A stretch of 64,000 nucleotides of DNA. Origin: Adlercreutzia sp. ZJ176 (GTDB lineage Bacteria > Actinomycetota > Coriobacteriia > Coriobacteriales > Eggerthellaceae). The notes beneath the pieces are model-generated. The model saw nothing but the letters and a program-made list of their open reading frames with translations. It was not told the DNA's origin and did no database searches. Location: contig NZ_JAAKEC010000011.1 in assembly GCF_011038975.1 (NCBI RefSeq), positions 1 to 64,000 on the forward strand. Reading direction: 5' to 3'. Position 1 is the first letter of the stretch, and each line of letters opens with the position of its first letter. This document shows positions 1 through 8,378 of this stretch, piece by piece. A program made the position numbers and the translations under genes.

Positions 1-519
1 CTTGATCTACGCCGCGCTGTTGCGCAAGAAGGTAGTGATGCCCCTGGCCTACCTGTGCTCGTAGGGCACTAAAAATCGAACCTTCAAAAATCAGCCCTAT
101 CAAGGGCGTAGGTCGTTGTACCCAAAAACGGGTTTGAACAGGTGTTTTAGTTGTCAAAGATACGTTCAATTAAGAGTGTTTTGCCTGATGGCGAGTTGAT
201 TATTGCGGTTTACTACCTAACATTTTGCCTAGAACCGGGAGGCGTGGCACTTCCCAACTACAACGAGTAGGCCGCACATGGCGGATCCTCCGATCTCTCG
301 GAGGCGATGCGCTTGTTCTAGGTTTTTAAGGTTCGACATCACTTTTTTTGAAATACCCCTGTAAGGGGCTTGGGTAGGTGCGCCCTAAAATCAGGCTAAT
401 TTGGCAGAACCTCCATCGACTTTACTGTGTTTTACATTCATCATCGCAGATCAGGCTAAGCTTTTGCTCGAATCGTCCACACTAAATCCTGGATACCCCA
501 AGTTTGCAGGACCAGCGAC
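1..519. other. decayed non-coding region at window edge
   Basis: No complete gene is seen. The first 63 bases are open in frame 2 and stop at 61-63, so they may be the last 20 codons of a gene outside the window. Bases 151-270 are an open 39-codon stretch ending in TAG (residues include CLEPGGVALPNYNE) with no convincing start or ribosome site; it reads like a protein fragment that I do not recognise. A perfect 7-bp stem with a 4-base loop lies at 287-304. The mix of fragments, and repeat copy A at 480-505, suggest old mobile-element damage beside the glycan locus. Confidence 0.4.
480..505 (+). repeat. 26-bp degenerate repeat, copy A
   Basis: Begins CACTAAATCC and continues with GGATACCC. 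It matches copy B at 2184-2209 in 22 of 26 positions and in the same orientation. Copy A abuts the ORF6N-like fragment that starts at 520, so it marks a junction. It could be the end of an insertion sequence or a small non-autonomous element; no transposase is recognisable between the copies. Confidence 0.5.
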
Positions 520-672
520 TTTCATGACAGGTTTCTGGTCATCGACGACGAAACCGTCTACCATATCGGTGCCTCTCTCAAGGATGCCGGGAAAAAGACT
601 TTTGCTCTAGCACTCCTTAATGACGATGAAATAAAAGGGGCGCTTTTGAGTAAGCTTGAAGAGGAGTTCTGA
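520..672 (+). pseudogene. C-terminal fragment of an ORF6N-type protein
   Basis: The frame reads FHDRFLVIDDETVYHIGAS, then LKDAGKKTFALALL, and ends LSKLEEEF before TGA at 670-672. This HDRF(L/I)-x-D ... YHxGASLKDAGKK pattern is what I know from the C-terminal part of ORF6N-domain proteins found in prophages and toxin-rich accessory regions. The N-terminal DNA-binding domain is absent: upstream the frame runs straight into repeat copy A. There is no start codon or ribosome site at the junction, so it is a remnant. The family call rests on memory of the motif, not on a search. Confidence 0.5.
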
Positions 673-1004
673 TCTGGTGTAGCGCATCGAAAGCGTTAAT
701 CCCTTACTTATAATCCCAGCAAGCCGTCGTGTTTGGGATATGTGGTGGTAGCATTAAATGCGGACATTCTTTCGGTTCGACGGGAGTTCAACCGGCTTGG
801 CAGGCGTTGCCGCGTTTCCTAATGCGGCAATTCGACATAGCGCTATATGCTGTGACAGCTTTGACCTCCCATCTTGGGTTTGTTGATAAGATGTTTGCCA
901 CAGTAGGGCTTTGATGCCACTGTGCTTGTTGATGAAAAACCTCCGAAGTTTTGTAAGGGTCGGCCCTACCGTGGCTGGTCCCTAGTGTTTATGGTGTGGT
1001 TTCC
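673..1004. other. intergenic region downstream of wecB
   Basis: No supportable gene. A 61-codon open frame at 729-914 (plus strand) contains ALTSHLGFVDKMFATVGL, faintly like the start of an IS1380-type transposase, but this is too weak to call. No clear terminator with a U-run follows the wecB stop on the minus strand. Confidence 0.35.
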
Positions 1005-2102
1005 TTACAGCTCATTCGCCAGAACGTCGGCTATTCGCTCGCTTGCGTGCCCATCGCCGTAGGGATTGGATGCATGCGACATCGACTCGTAAGCGGTGTG
1101 GTCGTCCAACATAAGCGAGAACTCTCGGTAGATGGTCGTCTCCTCGGTGCCGACCAGGCGCAGCGTGCCTGCCGCCACGCCCTCGGGGCGCTCGGTGGTG
1201 TCGCGCATGACGAGCACGGGCTTGCCGAGCGAGGGCGCCTCCTCCTGGATGCCGCCCGAGTCCGTGAGAATGAGATACGACCGAGCCATGAAGTTATGAA
1301 AGTCAACCACCTCGAGCGGGTCGATGATGCGCAGGCGGTCGAAGCCATCGAGTTCCTCGTGGGCGGCCTTCCGTACCTGCGGGTTCATGTGGATCGGGTA
1401 GACGGCCTTGGTGTCCGGACGTTCCTCCATGACGCGACGAATGGCACGAAACATGCAGTGCATGGGTTCGCCAAGGTTCTCGCGGCGGTGCGCCGTTATG
1501 AGGATGAGACGGCTCCCGACAGCCCAATCGAGCTCAGGGTGGAAGTAACTATCGCGCACCGTCGTATGCAACGCATCGATGCCAGTGTTGCCAGTCACCC
1601 AAATACGATCAGCTGGTTTGCACTCATCAAGCAGATTTTTTTTAGATGCCTCCGTTGGCGCAAAATACCAGTGACTCACTACGTCAACAGCCTGCCGATT
1701 GAACTCCTCCGGCCAAGGAGATTGGAGGTTGTGGGTGCGGAGGCCCGCCTCCACATGCCCCACAGGAATCTGCAGGTAGAAGCAAGCCAAGGCCGCCGCA
1801 AAACTCGTCGTCGTGTCGCCGTGTACAAGCACGCCATCGGGACGCTCAGCTTCCAACACCTCCTTGAGATTCAGCAACACGTTGCAAGTCACGTCAAAGA
1901 GCGTCTGACCAGGTTTCATGATCGCCAAGTCGTAATCTGGCACGACATCGAAGACCCGCAACACCTGATCGAGCATTTCTCGATGTTGACCCGTTACACA
2001 GACAACAGTTTCGAACTTCTCAGATCTTCCCTTTAGCTCGTTCACGAGAGGACACATTTTGATTGCTTCCGGTCGCGTACCAAATACCAGCATCATTTTC
2101 AT
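1005..2102 (-). CDS. wecB: UDP-N-acetylglucosamine 2-epimerase (non-hydrolysing)
   Basis: Converts UDP-GlcNAc to UDP-ManNAc in the cytoplasm, the first step to UDP-ManNAcA. It has about 365 residues, the usual length. The N-terminus carries VFGTRPEAIKM, then HGDTTTS near residue 95, HVEAGLRT near 115, PEEFNRQ near 130 and HRRENLG near 208, which hold the Asp, two Glu and His known to be catalytic in the family, and DSGGIQEEAPSLGKPVLVMR near the C-terminus. I place the start at 2102 because an AAGGA motif lies 8 bases upstream; an ATG at 2108 is too close to it. It is the last gene of the minus-strand glycan locus, while its pathway partner wecC lies 11 kb upstream at the other end, so the pair brackets the variable cassette. 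Confidence 0.93.
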   Translation of the reverse strand: MKMMLVFGTRPEAIKMCPLVNELKGRSEKFETVVCVTGQHREMLDQVLRVFDVVPDYDLAIMKPGQTLFDVTCNVLLNLKEVLEAERPDGVLVHGDTTTSFAAALACFYLQIPVGHVEAGLRTHNLQSPWPEEFNRQAVDVVSHWYFAPTEASKKNLLDECKPADRIWVTGNTGIDALHTTVRDSYFHPELDWAVGSRLILITAHRRENLGEPMHCMFRAIRRVMEERPDTKAVYPIHMNPQVRKAAHEELDGFDRLRIIDPLEVVDFHNFMARSYLILTDSGGIQEEAPSLGKPVLVMRDTTERPEGVAAGTLRLVGTEETTIYREFSLMLDDHTAYESMSHASNPYGDGHASERIADVLANEL

Positions 2103-2183
2103 TGTCATTTTCCTTTTACAATACCGCTAGGTTCTTTGATTTCCACTATGAGAGCAAATCGGGCATCTCAAAAAACCAGCGCC

Positions 2184-2209
2184 CACTAAATCCGGGATAC
2201 CCTAAACTT
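2184..2209 (+). repeat. 26-bp degenerate repeat, copy B
   Basis: Same element as 480-505 (22 of 26 identical, same orientation). It sits in the 130-bp gap between wecB and the GT2 gene, so copies A and B bracket wecB. This could mean that wecB was carried or moved between two element ends. Confidence 0.5.
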
Positions 2210-2228
2210 CGAACCGCCATTCTGCAGA

Positions 2229-3197
2229 TTAGAACTTTGAGCCGATAAGCTTAGCCGCTGCCCACGACGAGGGAACGACTCGGCCAAAAAGAAGCGCCTT
2301 GGCCAAACCATGATTCTCTATAAGAATTGGCTTGAGGTATATATTATTGAGATAATCCATCGAACGCAGCTCGTCACATGCCAAACGATACTCGGATAAG
2401 TTGTTGTTTCGTGCGGATATTAATGCGAGTTGCAGCAGAGAATAGATCACGCGATAATCAAAATAAGAGGACCATTCGCTATCCAGGCCAAACTCTTTCG
2501 AAATTACTCTTTGAGCCTTTGTGAGAAGCACATTGTCCCTGTATTTTTCTACGCTGGCATACGACGAACTCATAGAGACATGGCCAACGCGATAAAAGTA
2601 GAGCTGATCATCTACGGTCGTGATTCTCTCTGCCATCGCAAGCAACAGAGAGCAAGATCCATCGCTACATCGTTCAAGCATGCCCGAAAAGTTAGCTGCT
2701 CGTAGGTAATCCTTTTTGAAAAGCTTATTCCAAAGCTGCGTATTGCGCTCTACTGTATGAGGAGTCGCCTGCCCATCAATCCGTCTGAACCATTTCTTCT
2801 TTCGGGGTGTTTCTGCTGGGAAAAAGACATAGTCACAAAGGACAATCTGCGCATTTGTTTTCCTCGCTTTATCAATTAGAACTTTATACATTGCGGGCTG
2901 GACATAATCGTCCGAATCGACCCATCCGATATACTCTCCCCTTGCATGCTTTAGCCCCTCAATACGAGCTTGCGCCAAACCAACACCCGGGCCATCAACA
3001 AGAAAGAAGTTCTCGTAGCACTCGCAAAACCGACTCGCAATTGATCTCGTGCCATCAGTTGACGCGTCATCGACAAGCAAAACCTCGTAGACGAATCCCC
3101 TACTGTCGAGATTCACGAGGGACTGGAGGCATTCGCCGATGTAACGTTCCGTGTTCTTCGCGGGAACAATAATTGATATGTCCACTTTTGATTCCAT
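2229..3197 (-). CDS. glycosyltransferase family 2
   Basis: Inverting GT-A fold glycosyltransferase of about 322 residues that probably adds one sugar to the lipid-linked glycan on the inner face of the membrane. Near the N-terminus it has ISIIVPAKNTERYIGEC, then VLLVDDASTDGT (nucleotide-sugar binding Asp) and YIGWVDSDDYVQPAM (the DXD metal site) about 100 residues in. The frame is open further upstream, but the start at 3197 has an AGAGGG ribosome site and gives the normal GT2 N-terminus. Codons are clearly AT-richer than in the flanking chromosome, as in the other genes of the cassette core. Donor and acceptor cannot be read from sequence. Confidence 0.88.
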   Translation of the reverse strand: MESKVDISIIVPAKNTERYIGECLQSLVNLDSRGFVYEVLLVDDASTDGTRSIASRFCECYENFFLVDGPGVGLAQARIEGLKHARGEYIGWVDSDDYVQPAMYKVLIDKARKTNAQIVLCDYVFFPAETPRKKKWFRRIDGQATPHTVERNTQLWNKLFKKDYLRAANFSGMLERCSDGSCSLLLAMAERITTVDDQLYFYRVGHVSMSSSYASVEKYRDNVLLTKAQRVISKEFGLDSEWSSYFDYRVIYSLLQLALISARNNNLSEYRLACDELRSMDYLNNIYLKPILIENHGLAKALLFGRVVPSSWAAAKLIGSKF

Positions 3198-3270
3198 AGA
3201 AGATAACCCTCTCAGTTCGCTATTCGATATTCGACCACTCTTGCCGGAACGCCAACCGCTACCGTTGTTT

Positions 3271-4308
3271 TCAAGGTTTTCTACCAACTTTTTGACTAGA
3301 ACCAAAACCATCCTTCTCGGCACTGCCGAGATGCGATTCCCGATTCACAAGTTGCACCTGACTGGTAATTACCGCAGATTCCAAGTCGTTTAGAACGATT
3401 CGAGTAAACTCGCTTGAACCGCTTCCGTTCAATAATTCGGAGTCTAAAAAAAACTCATGCCTTCTAATGAAACGTTCGTCGCGTAAATAGTCGAGAACCG
3501 GCGCATCTACGCCTGATTTGACAATGTTGTCGTACATGAAAGCCTTAAGGAACGCATCCGAGAAGCGATTGAGCATTACGTCTGTCATCGGCGGGATGAC
3601 CAGAGCGGGCTTGGCGCCGATTACCCTAATTTGCTCTACGATCTCGCGAAGGTACTTCCGATTGACTTCGAACTCTGATGCCATTCTTTCTGCTGGCGCA
3701 GCATCTTTCAGATTCTCCAGGCCGAAGTTCCTACACCATGCCTGCTCCATGCAAAGTGCTTCTTCTTCCCGCTCTTCTTCACTCGTGCACTGACGAACTG
3801 GCGTCGTCACGGAAGCATCCCTCACAACAGAGAGCAAAGCCCTTTTCGATGACAGAACGGGCAACATACGCTCCTGAAGCGCAATCAGAGGGCTGTATTC
3901 CCTGATGTCCTCACGAGGCAGAAAATGGTAATACATTCGGTTGTTCTGCCCCGGGTAGTGAACCACAGCAAACAATAGCGGGGCAATGGCAACGATCACG
4001 ATGGCGCCAGTCGCGAATCTGTCCGAATACCGGCGAAGTATCGCAAGATCGTACGAAAGGGTCTGCGACTTGAGCGCGAAGTTGAAGCCTTTGACCCTCG
4101 CAGCCTGGTAGTCGAACGCTTCGCGCGCATGCGCGGAGCCGAGATTGGCCACGGTCAGCTCCCTCGGCACCTCTTCGATGTATTTCTCCAGCTGCAAGAC
4201 CTTGAGCTTCCAGTGGTTCGTTCCGAGGTATCTCACATTCGCCACAAAGACGCACGCGACGAGAGCCATCGCGACGATTAAAACGACTAGCAGCGCATCA
4301 ACGAGCAT
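3271..4308 (-). CDS. membrane-anchored SGNH-like / DltD-like protein
   Basis: A 345-residue protein with an N-terminal membrane segment (VDALLVVLIVAMALVACVFV) and probably a second one near residue 125 (GAIVIVAIAPLLFAVV). Between them is VANLGSAHAREAFDY, which resembles the GS-S/A-H block of DltD and AlgJ-type SGNH-like proteins that act on surface-polymer acylation. A conserved-looking PALVIPPMTDV lies in the C-terminal half. The start at 4308 has a GGAGGCGAG ribosome site 4 bases away and overlaps the SDR gene by 22 bp, so the two are translationally coupled. A role in adding or moving an acyl or similar substituent on the glycan is inference. No MBOAT partner is seen in the window. Confidence 0.5.
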   Translation of the reverse strand: MLVDALLVVLIVAMALVACVFVANVRYLGTNHWKLKVLQLEKYIEEVPRELTVANLGSAHAREAFDYQAARVKGFNFALKSQTLSYDLAILRRYSDRFATGAIVIVAIAPLLFAVVHYPGQNNRMYYHFLPREDIREYSPLIALQERMLPVLSSKRALLSVVRDASVTTPVRQCTSEEEREEEALCMEQAWCRNFGLENLKDAAPAERMASEFEVNRKYLREIVEQIRVIGAKPALVIPPMTDVMLNRFSDAFLKAFMYDNIVKSGVDAPVLDYLRDERFIRRHEFFLDSELLNGSGSSEFTRIVLNDLESAVITSQVQLVNRESHLGSAEKDGFGSSQKVGRKP

Positions 4309-5093
4309 GACTCGCCTCCGTCCAATGCAATGACCTGACCCGTCATATGGCGAGCTGCAGACGAAACGAGCCACACAGAAAGATCGGCGATTTCCTCGAC
4401 AACGGCCATCCTTTCGTCAGACGCTGGTGGATACCCCAGCTCGCTTTCCGAGGATCTCCCATTGATAGGAGTAGCAACGGGTCCAGGCGCTATGGCATTC
4501 ACCGTAACTCCCTTCCCGAGTAATTCCTTGCCAAGACCCTCCGTCAAGCCGCATATCCCGTGCTTGGAAGCCGCATAACATGACCATGCGCCCATAAGTC
4601 CCGTGTTCGAAGCAATGTTGATCACAGATGCCTCTATCTTCCTCTCGATGGCTCGCCTACAGAACTCCTGGGTTACAAAGAAAGTCCCTTTGAGATTCGA
4701 GTCAAGCACCTCATCCCATTTCTCCTCTGAGCAATCAAGGAACGAGGCGTACCTGTACACCCCGGCGCTGTTGACCAAAATGCTGGGGGGATCCAACGAA
4801 AACGCGTCCTCCATAACGCGCGCAATGGCTGCTCGATCTCGAACGTCTAGCTGATGTGCGACAAATCCCCTCTCGCCCAACTCTGCGAGCTTCGAGGCGT
4901 TTCTTCCTGTCACATGCACGACCGCTCCCTCGTCGCTGAATCTTTCGACAATCGCCAGGCCAATTCCGCTCGTCGCGCCGGTTACAAGTGCAGACCGCCC
5001 TTGTAACCTCGCGTCTGCTGAGAGAACATTGACGTTTGCATAGACGGGCTGCTTTGCCAACACGTCTTTAACCTTTTTCAGTATTTCAATCAT
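4287..5093 (-). CDS. short-chain dehydrogenase/reductase (SDR)
   Basis: NAD(P)-dependent oxidoreductase of 268 residues with a Rossmann fold. The cofactor loop TGATSGIG is near residue 40, NSAGVY near 115, and the catalytic Tyr-Lys pair in YAASKHG near 175; NAIAPGPVATP follows, as in classical SDRs. The start overlaps the flippase stop by 4 bp (ATGA) and its own end overlaps the SGNH-like gene, so it lies inside a coupled operon. A glycan-locus SDR may reduce a keto-sugar or make a glycan substituent; the substrate is unknown. An N-terminal extension of about 30 residues precedes the Rossmann motif. Confidence 0.85.
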   Translation of the reverse strand: MIEILKKVKDVLAKQPVYANVNVLSADARLQGRSALVTGATSGIGLAIVERFSDEGAVVHVTGRNASKLAELGERGFVAHQLDVRDRAAIARVMEDAFSLDPPSILVNSAGVYRYASFLDCSEEKWDEVLDSNLKGTFFVTQEFCRRAIERKIEASVINIASNTGLMGAWSCYAASKHGICGLTEGLGKELLGKGVTVNAIAPGPVATPINGRSSESELGYPPASDERMAVVEEIADLSVWLVSSAARHMTGQVIALDGGESCSLMRC

Positions 5094-6547
5094 AGAGCCC
5101 TTCTGTCCAGTATCGTCGATAGCAGCTTCCTCGCCAGCCTGACCAAATCAAAAGCCTTAACGACGCCGATCAGTAGAACGGAACTCGCAAGGAGCTTCAG
5201 CGCCACCGAATCGGCCATAAATGACAGCGCCATCCAGGCGACGAGAAGCACCCACACAACACCGACCCTCACGTTGAAGAGCATGCCCATGTCGAACGCG
5301 CCTTGAAAATAGAGCACAGCGAGCATGAACGTGAGCATGATGGCATAGCCCGCAAGAACAGCGCATGCCAAGCCGACAGCGCCGAGACTCAAGAGTGCAA
5401 CCGTGCAAAAGATGGTCGCTATCGCCCAGATCAGGTTGCCCATGAAGGCTGTCCACATCTTCTGCCTTTGGATCACTTTTCGATTGACCCCATTGAGATA
5501 TGATCCGACCACGCACGAAGCCATGAGCGCTGTCATGCAGTCGGAGAAGCTCGTTGCGTCATATGTTTCGCCGTACAGAACAGTCAGCACACCAGAAAAC
5601 GGAGCGATGAGTGCAGATATCATTATTGCAACGATCCACTCAGTTAACATGCTGAGCCTCTCGATGCTTTCATCCGAATCCTTGGCGGCAATAAGAATAG
5701 GAAGCATCGCGTTTCCGAACGCGCCAAGAACGGTGGTGACCATCGTTCTCCACTGGAAGGCAGCAGAGTAGAGGCCGTACTCGGCATAACCTGCGGGCAA
5801 GTTGATAAGAAGGACGCCGCAGACCCAGTTCACCGGACCGACTAGAACGCCCGCAAGCATCGTCGGCAGAGCGAAGGAGCCCAGCAGTCGCAGCTCGCTT
5901 TTCGCACCTTTAAGATCGAGCCTTAAACTAAAGCGCCTCAGCTCCCTCCTAACAGAAACCCAGTACACCAGGTTAGTGACCACGGCAACAATAGCAAGTG
6001 CCACGATGTAGCCGTCCACTCCCCAGAGAGTAGCCGCAACGGGACAGAATATGATGTTCGCCATCCCTGAAACGATGTCAACCGTCATCACCTGTCGAAA
6101 GCGCTCCAAACCAACGAGTGTTCCCCGCTGGATTCCGTTATACGTGGAAAACGCGAGCGTTACTGCAGCTACTCTTAAGTAGGGGGCCATCGACGAGGAC
6201 CCGAGCTGGGATTGCGCGATCGTATCCGCCGCCGCGAAAAGAATGACAGCAAAGGACACGGATGACACAAACCCTACAGCAGCCGACATGCCGAGTATTC
6301 GATTGAGGCGATCTTTGTCGCTGTCTCTTAGCTCAGCAGCAAAGCGGGTCGTCAGAACCCCCAGCCCCAAAGCAGCCATGGCTGCAAACACCGCTGTGGT
6401 ATTGACCACTATGCTTGCCTGACCATAAAGTGTTGCGCCCAAGATGCGGGAGGCAAGCACCTGTGCTATGAAAGCAGCTCCTTTACTCGCGCAAAGCCCG
6501 GCTATATTGTAGCCAAGTGCAGAGCCTATTCGCGCAATGCCCCCCAT
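5090..6547 (-). CDS. wzx: Wzx-type polysaccharide flippase
   Basis: MOP-superfamily exporter of 485 residues that would flip the undecaprenyl-linked repeat unit across the membrane. About 12-14 hydrophobic segments are visible, starting with YNIAGLCASKGAAFIAQVLA and continuing in pairs to a C-terminal LLASSVLLIGVVKAFDLV. The N-terminal block resembles the typical Wzx N-terminus. It pairs with the Wzy-like polymerase at 11016-12212, which supports a Wzy-dependent assembly route. It is coupled to the SDR by a 4-bp overlap and lies 4 bp after the Fe-S gene. Confidence 0.85.
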   Translation of the reverse strand: MGGIARIGSALGYNIAGLCASKGAAFIAQVLASRILGATLYGQASIVVNTTAVFAAMAALGLGVLTTRFAAELRDSDKDRLNRILGMSAAVGFVSSVSFAVILFAAADTIAQSQLGSSSMAPYLRVAAVTLAFSTYNGIQRGTLVGLERFRQVMTVDIVSGMANIIFCPVAATLWGVDGYIVALAIVAVVTNLVYWVSVRRELRRFSLRLDLKGAKSELRLLGSFALPTMLAGVLVGPVNWVCGVLLINLPAGYAEYGLYSAAFQWRTMVTTVLGAFGNAMLPILIAAKDSDESIERLSMLTEWIVAIMISALIAPFSGVLTVLYGETYDATSFSDCMTALMASCVVGSYLNGVNRKVIQRQKMWTAFMGNLIWAIATIFCTVALLSLGAVGLACAVLAGYAIMLTFMLAVLYFQGAFDMGMLFNVRVGVVWVLLVAWMALSFMADSVALKLLASSVLLIGVVKAFDLVRLARKLLSTILDRRAL

Positions 6548-6551
6548 AGAG

Positions 6552-7736
6552 TTAAACGCACCCCTTGCTCAAGAGCTTGCGAATCAGCCTCTTCGCCCTC
6601 AAAAGGAATGAATCAGAGGCGTTTCTTCGAATGGCGTAGTCGAAACCATGAGCCGCAAGATCGGCGTAGAAGCTCTCAGAGCGCGAGTCAAGCTTCACGC
6701 AGCGAGTCAAAGCGTTCATGTTGGCGGGTGTCAGCGCTTGCTCAAAGGGCACCTCATTCCAGACGAGTCGAGATGCGGCATCCTCGAACAGTCCAACTCC
6801 TCGCGTCGTGTTAACGAACACAACGGAGACGCCATGTGAGGTATCGATGTCAGGAAGGACCCTTTCAACGCCCCAGAAATCTCCCAGGGTCACGTCACTG
6901 CCGTGAGGCGTGCCCTTGAAGCGGCAACGCTCGCAGCATTCGCGTACGTAGAGAGGGTGGACGATGTATCCCCGCATGAACCCGTCGGTGTCTCTATCCT
7001 CGCGATAAACGCTTCCGTCGTCGAAGTCGACCCTCGTCGAGAATTGATTCCAGCTGATCTCTTTGTTCTTGAACCAAACCTTCGCCACACGGCTACCAGC
7101 GTTTCTCTCCAATGATTCGAGATACTTGCGATAGACAAGGGGCGAGTTGCACCCTAGACAAAGGAAATCAACGGTAAAGAGGTTCGCTGGATCGCCAACT
7201 AGCGTCTTCAATGCGGCTATCTCACACGGAGCTGCAGCGTACAAAACCTTGCGCCCAGCATCAAGAAGGCGCTTCGCTTCCAGATAGGTTTCTTTCTTGT
7301 CGCTTTGGGCATACTTCGACTGCCGAAGCCGCGGAAGATCACCTATATCCTCGACAAGTATATGGGCTATCTGGTTGTCCTTGTCGTACGCCGCACCGAA
7401 TACCGCTCCTCCTTCGAGAAGTACCTCGGTTGCAAGCTCGGTGAACAAACCCCCCGAGGTGCTTAGGTAACGAGTATCTTCATTTCTTGAATATGCAGCA
7501 TATGTGTGCATAACTGGCGTCAGGGCCGAGTCTGGCGATGATGACAAGACGGGGCATGACTGCACGCACTTTCCACACGAGACGCACGCGTTCTCGTCAA
7601 CACAAGGGCAGAGGAAGCCCTTCTTATCCGGTTGCATGGAAACCGCATTCGTCGGACAGATGCTGTGGCAGGCCGTGCATCCTGTGCAATCCGTCGCATT
7701 TACCGTCTTTCCCACATGCGGTCTTCTCAATCCCAC
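6552..7736 (-). CDS. Fe-S F420-hydrogenase beta-subunit-like protein of glycan loci
   Basis: A 394-residue protein with two N-terminal [4Fe-4S] ferredoxin motifs ([16 protein letters not shown] and [14 protein letters not shown]) followed by the coenzyme F420 hydrogenase/dehydrogenase beta-subunit N- and C-terminal domains. Proteins with this layout are regularly encoded next to polysaccharide pyruvyl transferases, as here, but I know of no established reaction for them. A reductive step on a sugar or substituent is inference. The start is GTG at 7736, with AAGGAGGG 6 bases away, and overlaps the acyltransferase stop by 10 bp. A hydrogenase role is unlikely given the setting. Confidence 0.82.
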   Translation of the reverse strand: MGLRRPHVGKTVNATDCTGCTACHSICPTNAVSMQPDKKGFLCPCVDENACVSCGKCVQSCPVLSSSPDSALTPVMHTYAAYSRNEDTRYLSTSGGLFTELATEVLLEGGAVFGAAYDKDNQIAHILVEDIGDLPRLRQSKYAQSDKKETYLEAKRLLDAGRKVLYAAAPCEIAALKTLVGDPANLFTVDFLCLGCNSPLVYRKYLESLERNAGSRVAKVWFKNKEISWNQFSTRVDFDDGSVYREDRDTDGFMRGYIVHPLYVRECCERCRFKGTPHGSDVTLGDFWGVERVLPDIDTSHGVSVVFVNTTRGVGLFEDAASRLVWNEVPFEQALTPANMNALTRCVKLDSRSESFYADLAAHGFDYAIRRNASDSFLLRAKRLIRKLLSKGCV

Positions 7737-8362
7737 CAGACACCCTCCTTAATTACCTTTGCAGGGATGCCTGCGACCAACGAGTTGGGCGGTATGTCTT
7801 TGGTAACAAGTGCCCCCGCTGCGACTATCGATCCTTCACCGACGGTAACGCCCTTGAGAATAGTCGATCGAGTTCCGATCCATACATGATCGCCTATTAC
7901 AACCGGTCTTGCAGCGACCGGTTGGCCGCAAATCGAATGATGATCGGAATCCATAATCGTCACGTCATGTGAAATGGCGACCTCTTTCCCTATGTTTATC
8001 GATTTGGCGCAACGAATCTTGCAGCTCGAGTTGATGTAGCCGCTTCCGAGGGTGAGCTCGCCTCCCGGAAACACAACGACATCGGCATCATAGAAAAATG
8101 AGAAGCTACCAAGCGCTCTCACCCTCGCTCCTTTGTCCAATCTGATAGTGGACTTTCTCTCACCTCGGCTGACGCAATTGGTATTGATGAATAGCCTCGC
8201 TCCTTCGTTAACTCGAAGCTCTGCCCCTCGCGCCATGCGAATTCGAGACCCCGCAAAAGGTATGACAACACCTTTTGCGGCCGGGTTCATGCATAAGCGC
8301 AGGACGCTTAGGTACGCGATGCGCAGCGCCATATGAACTTTTCTATTGAGGCCTTTCAGCAT
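7727..8362 (-). CDS. hexapeptide-repeat acyltransferase (LbH family)
   Basis: A 211-residue left-handed beta-helix acyltransferase, probably O-acetylating a sugar of the glycan with acetyl-CoA. Hexapeptide repeats run from about residue 60 to 195, and the conserved region [13 protein letters not shown] (catalytic His) is followed by [21 protein letters not shown] and [20 protein letters not shown], the signature of WbbJ/LacA-type enzymes. The N-terminal 60 residues are a basic, partly helical extension. The gene sits 16 bp after the pyruvyl transferase gene and overlaps the next gene. Confidence 0.87.
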   Translation of the reverse strand: MLKGLNRKVHMALRIAYLSVLRLCMNPAAKGVVIPFAGSRIRMARGAELRVNEGARLFINTNCVSRGERKSTIRLDKGARVRALGSFSFFYDADVVVFPGGELTLGSGYINSSCKIRCAKSINIGKEVAISHDVTIMDSDHHSICGQPVAARPVVIGDHVWIGTRSTILKGVTVGEGSIVAAGALVTKDIPPNSLVAGIPAKVIKEGVWWD

Positions 8363-8378
8363 GCCTAACCCCAGCTTT

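Noticed and set aside
729-914. Transposase N-terminus (IS1380-like)
   Set aside because: Only about 18 residues look similar; no ribosome site, no catalytic residues and no matching ends.
6552-7736. True F420-dependent hydrogenase subunit linked to the hydrogenase operon
   Set aside because: It lies in the glycan operon with overlapping genes, 21 kb from the hydrogenase, and belongs to the family that accompanies pyruvyl transferases.
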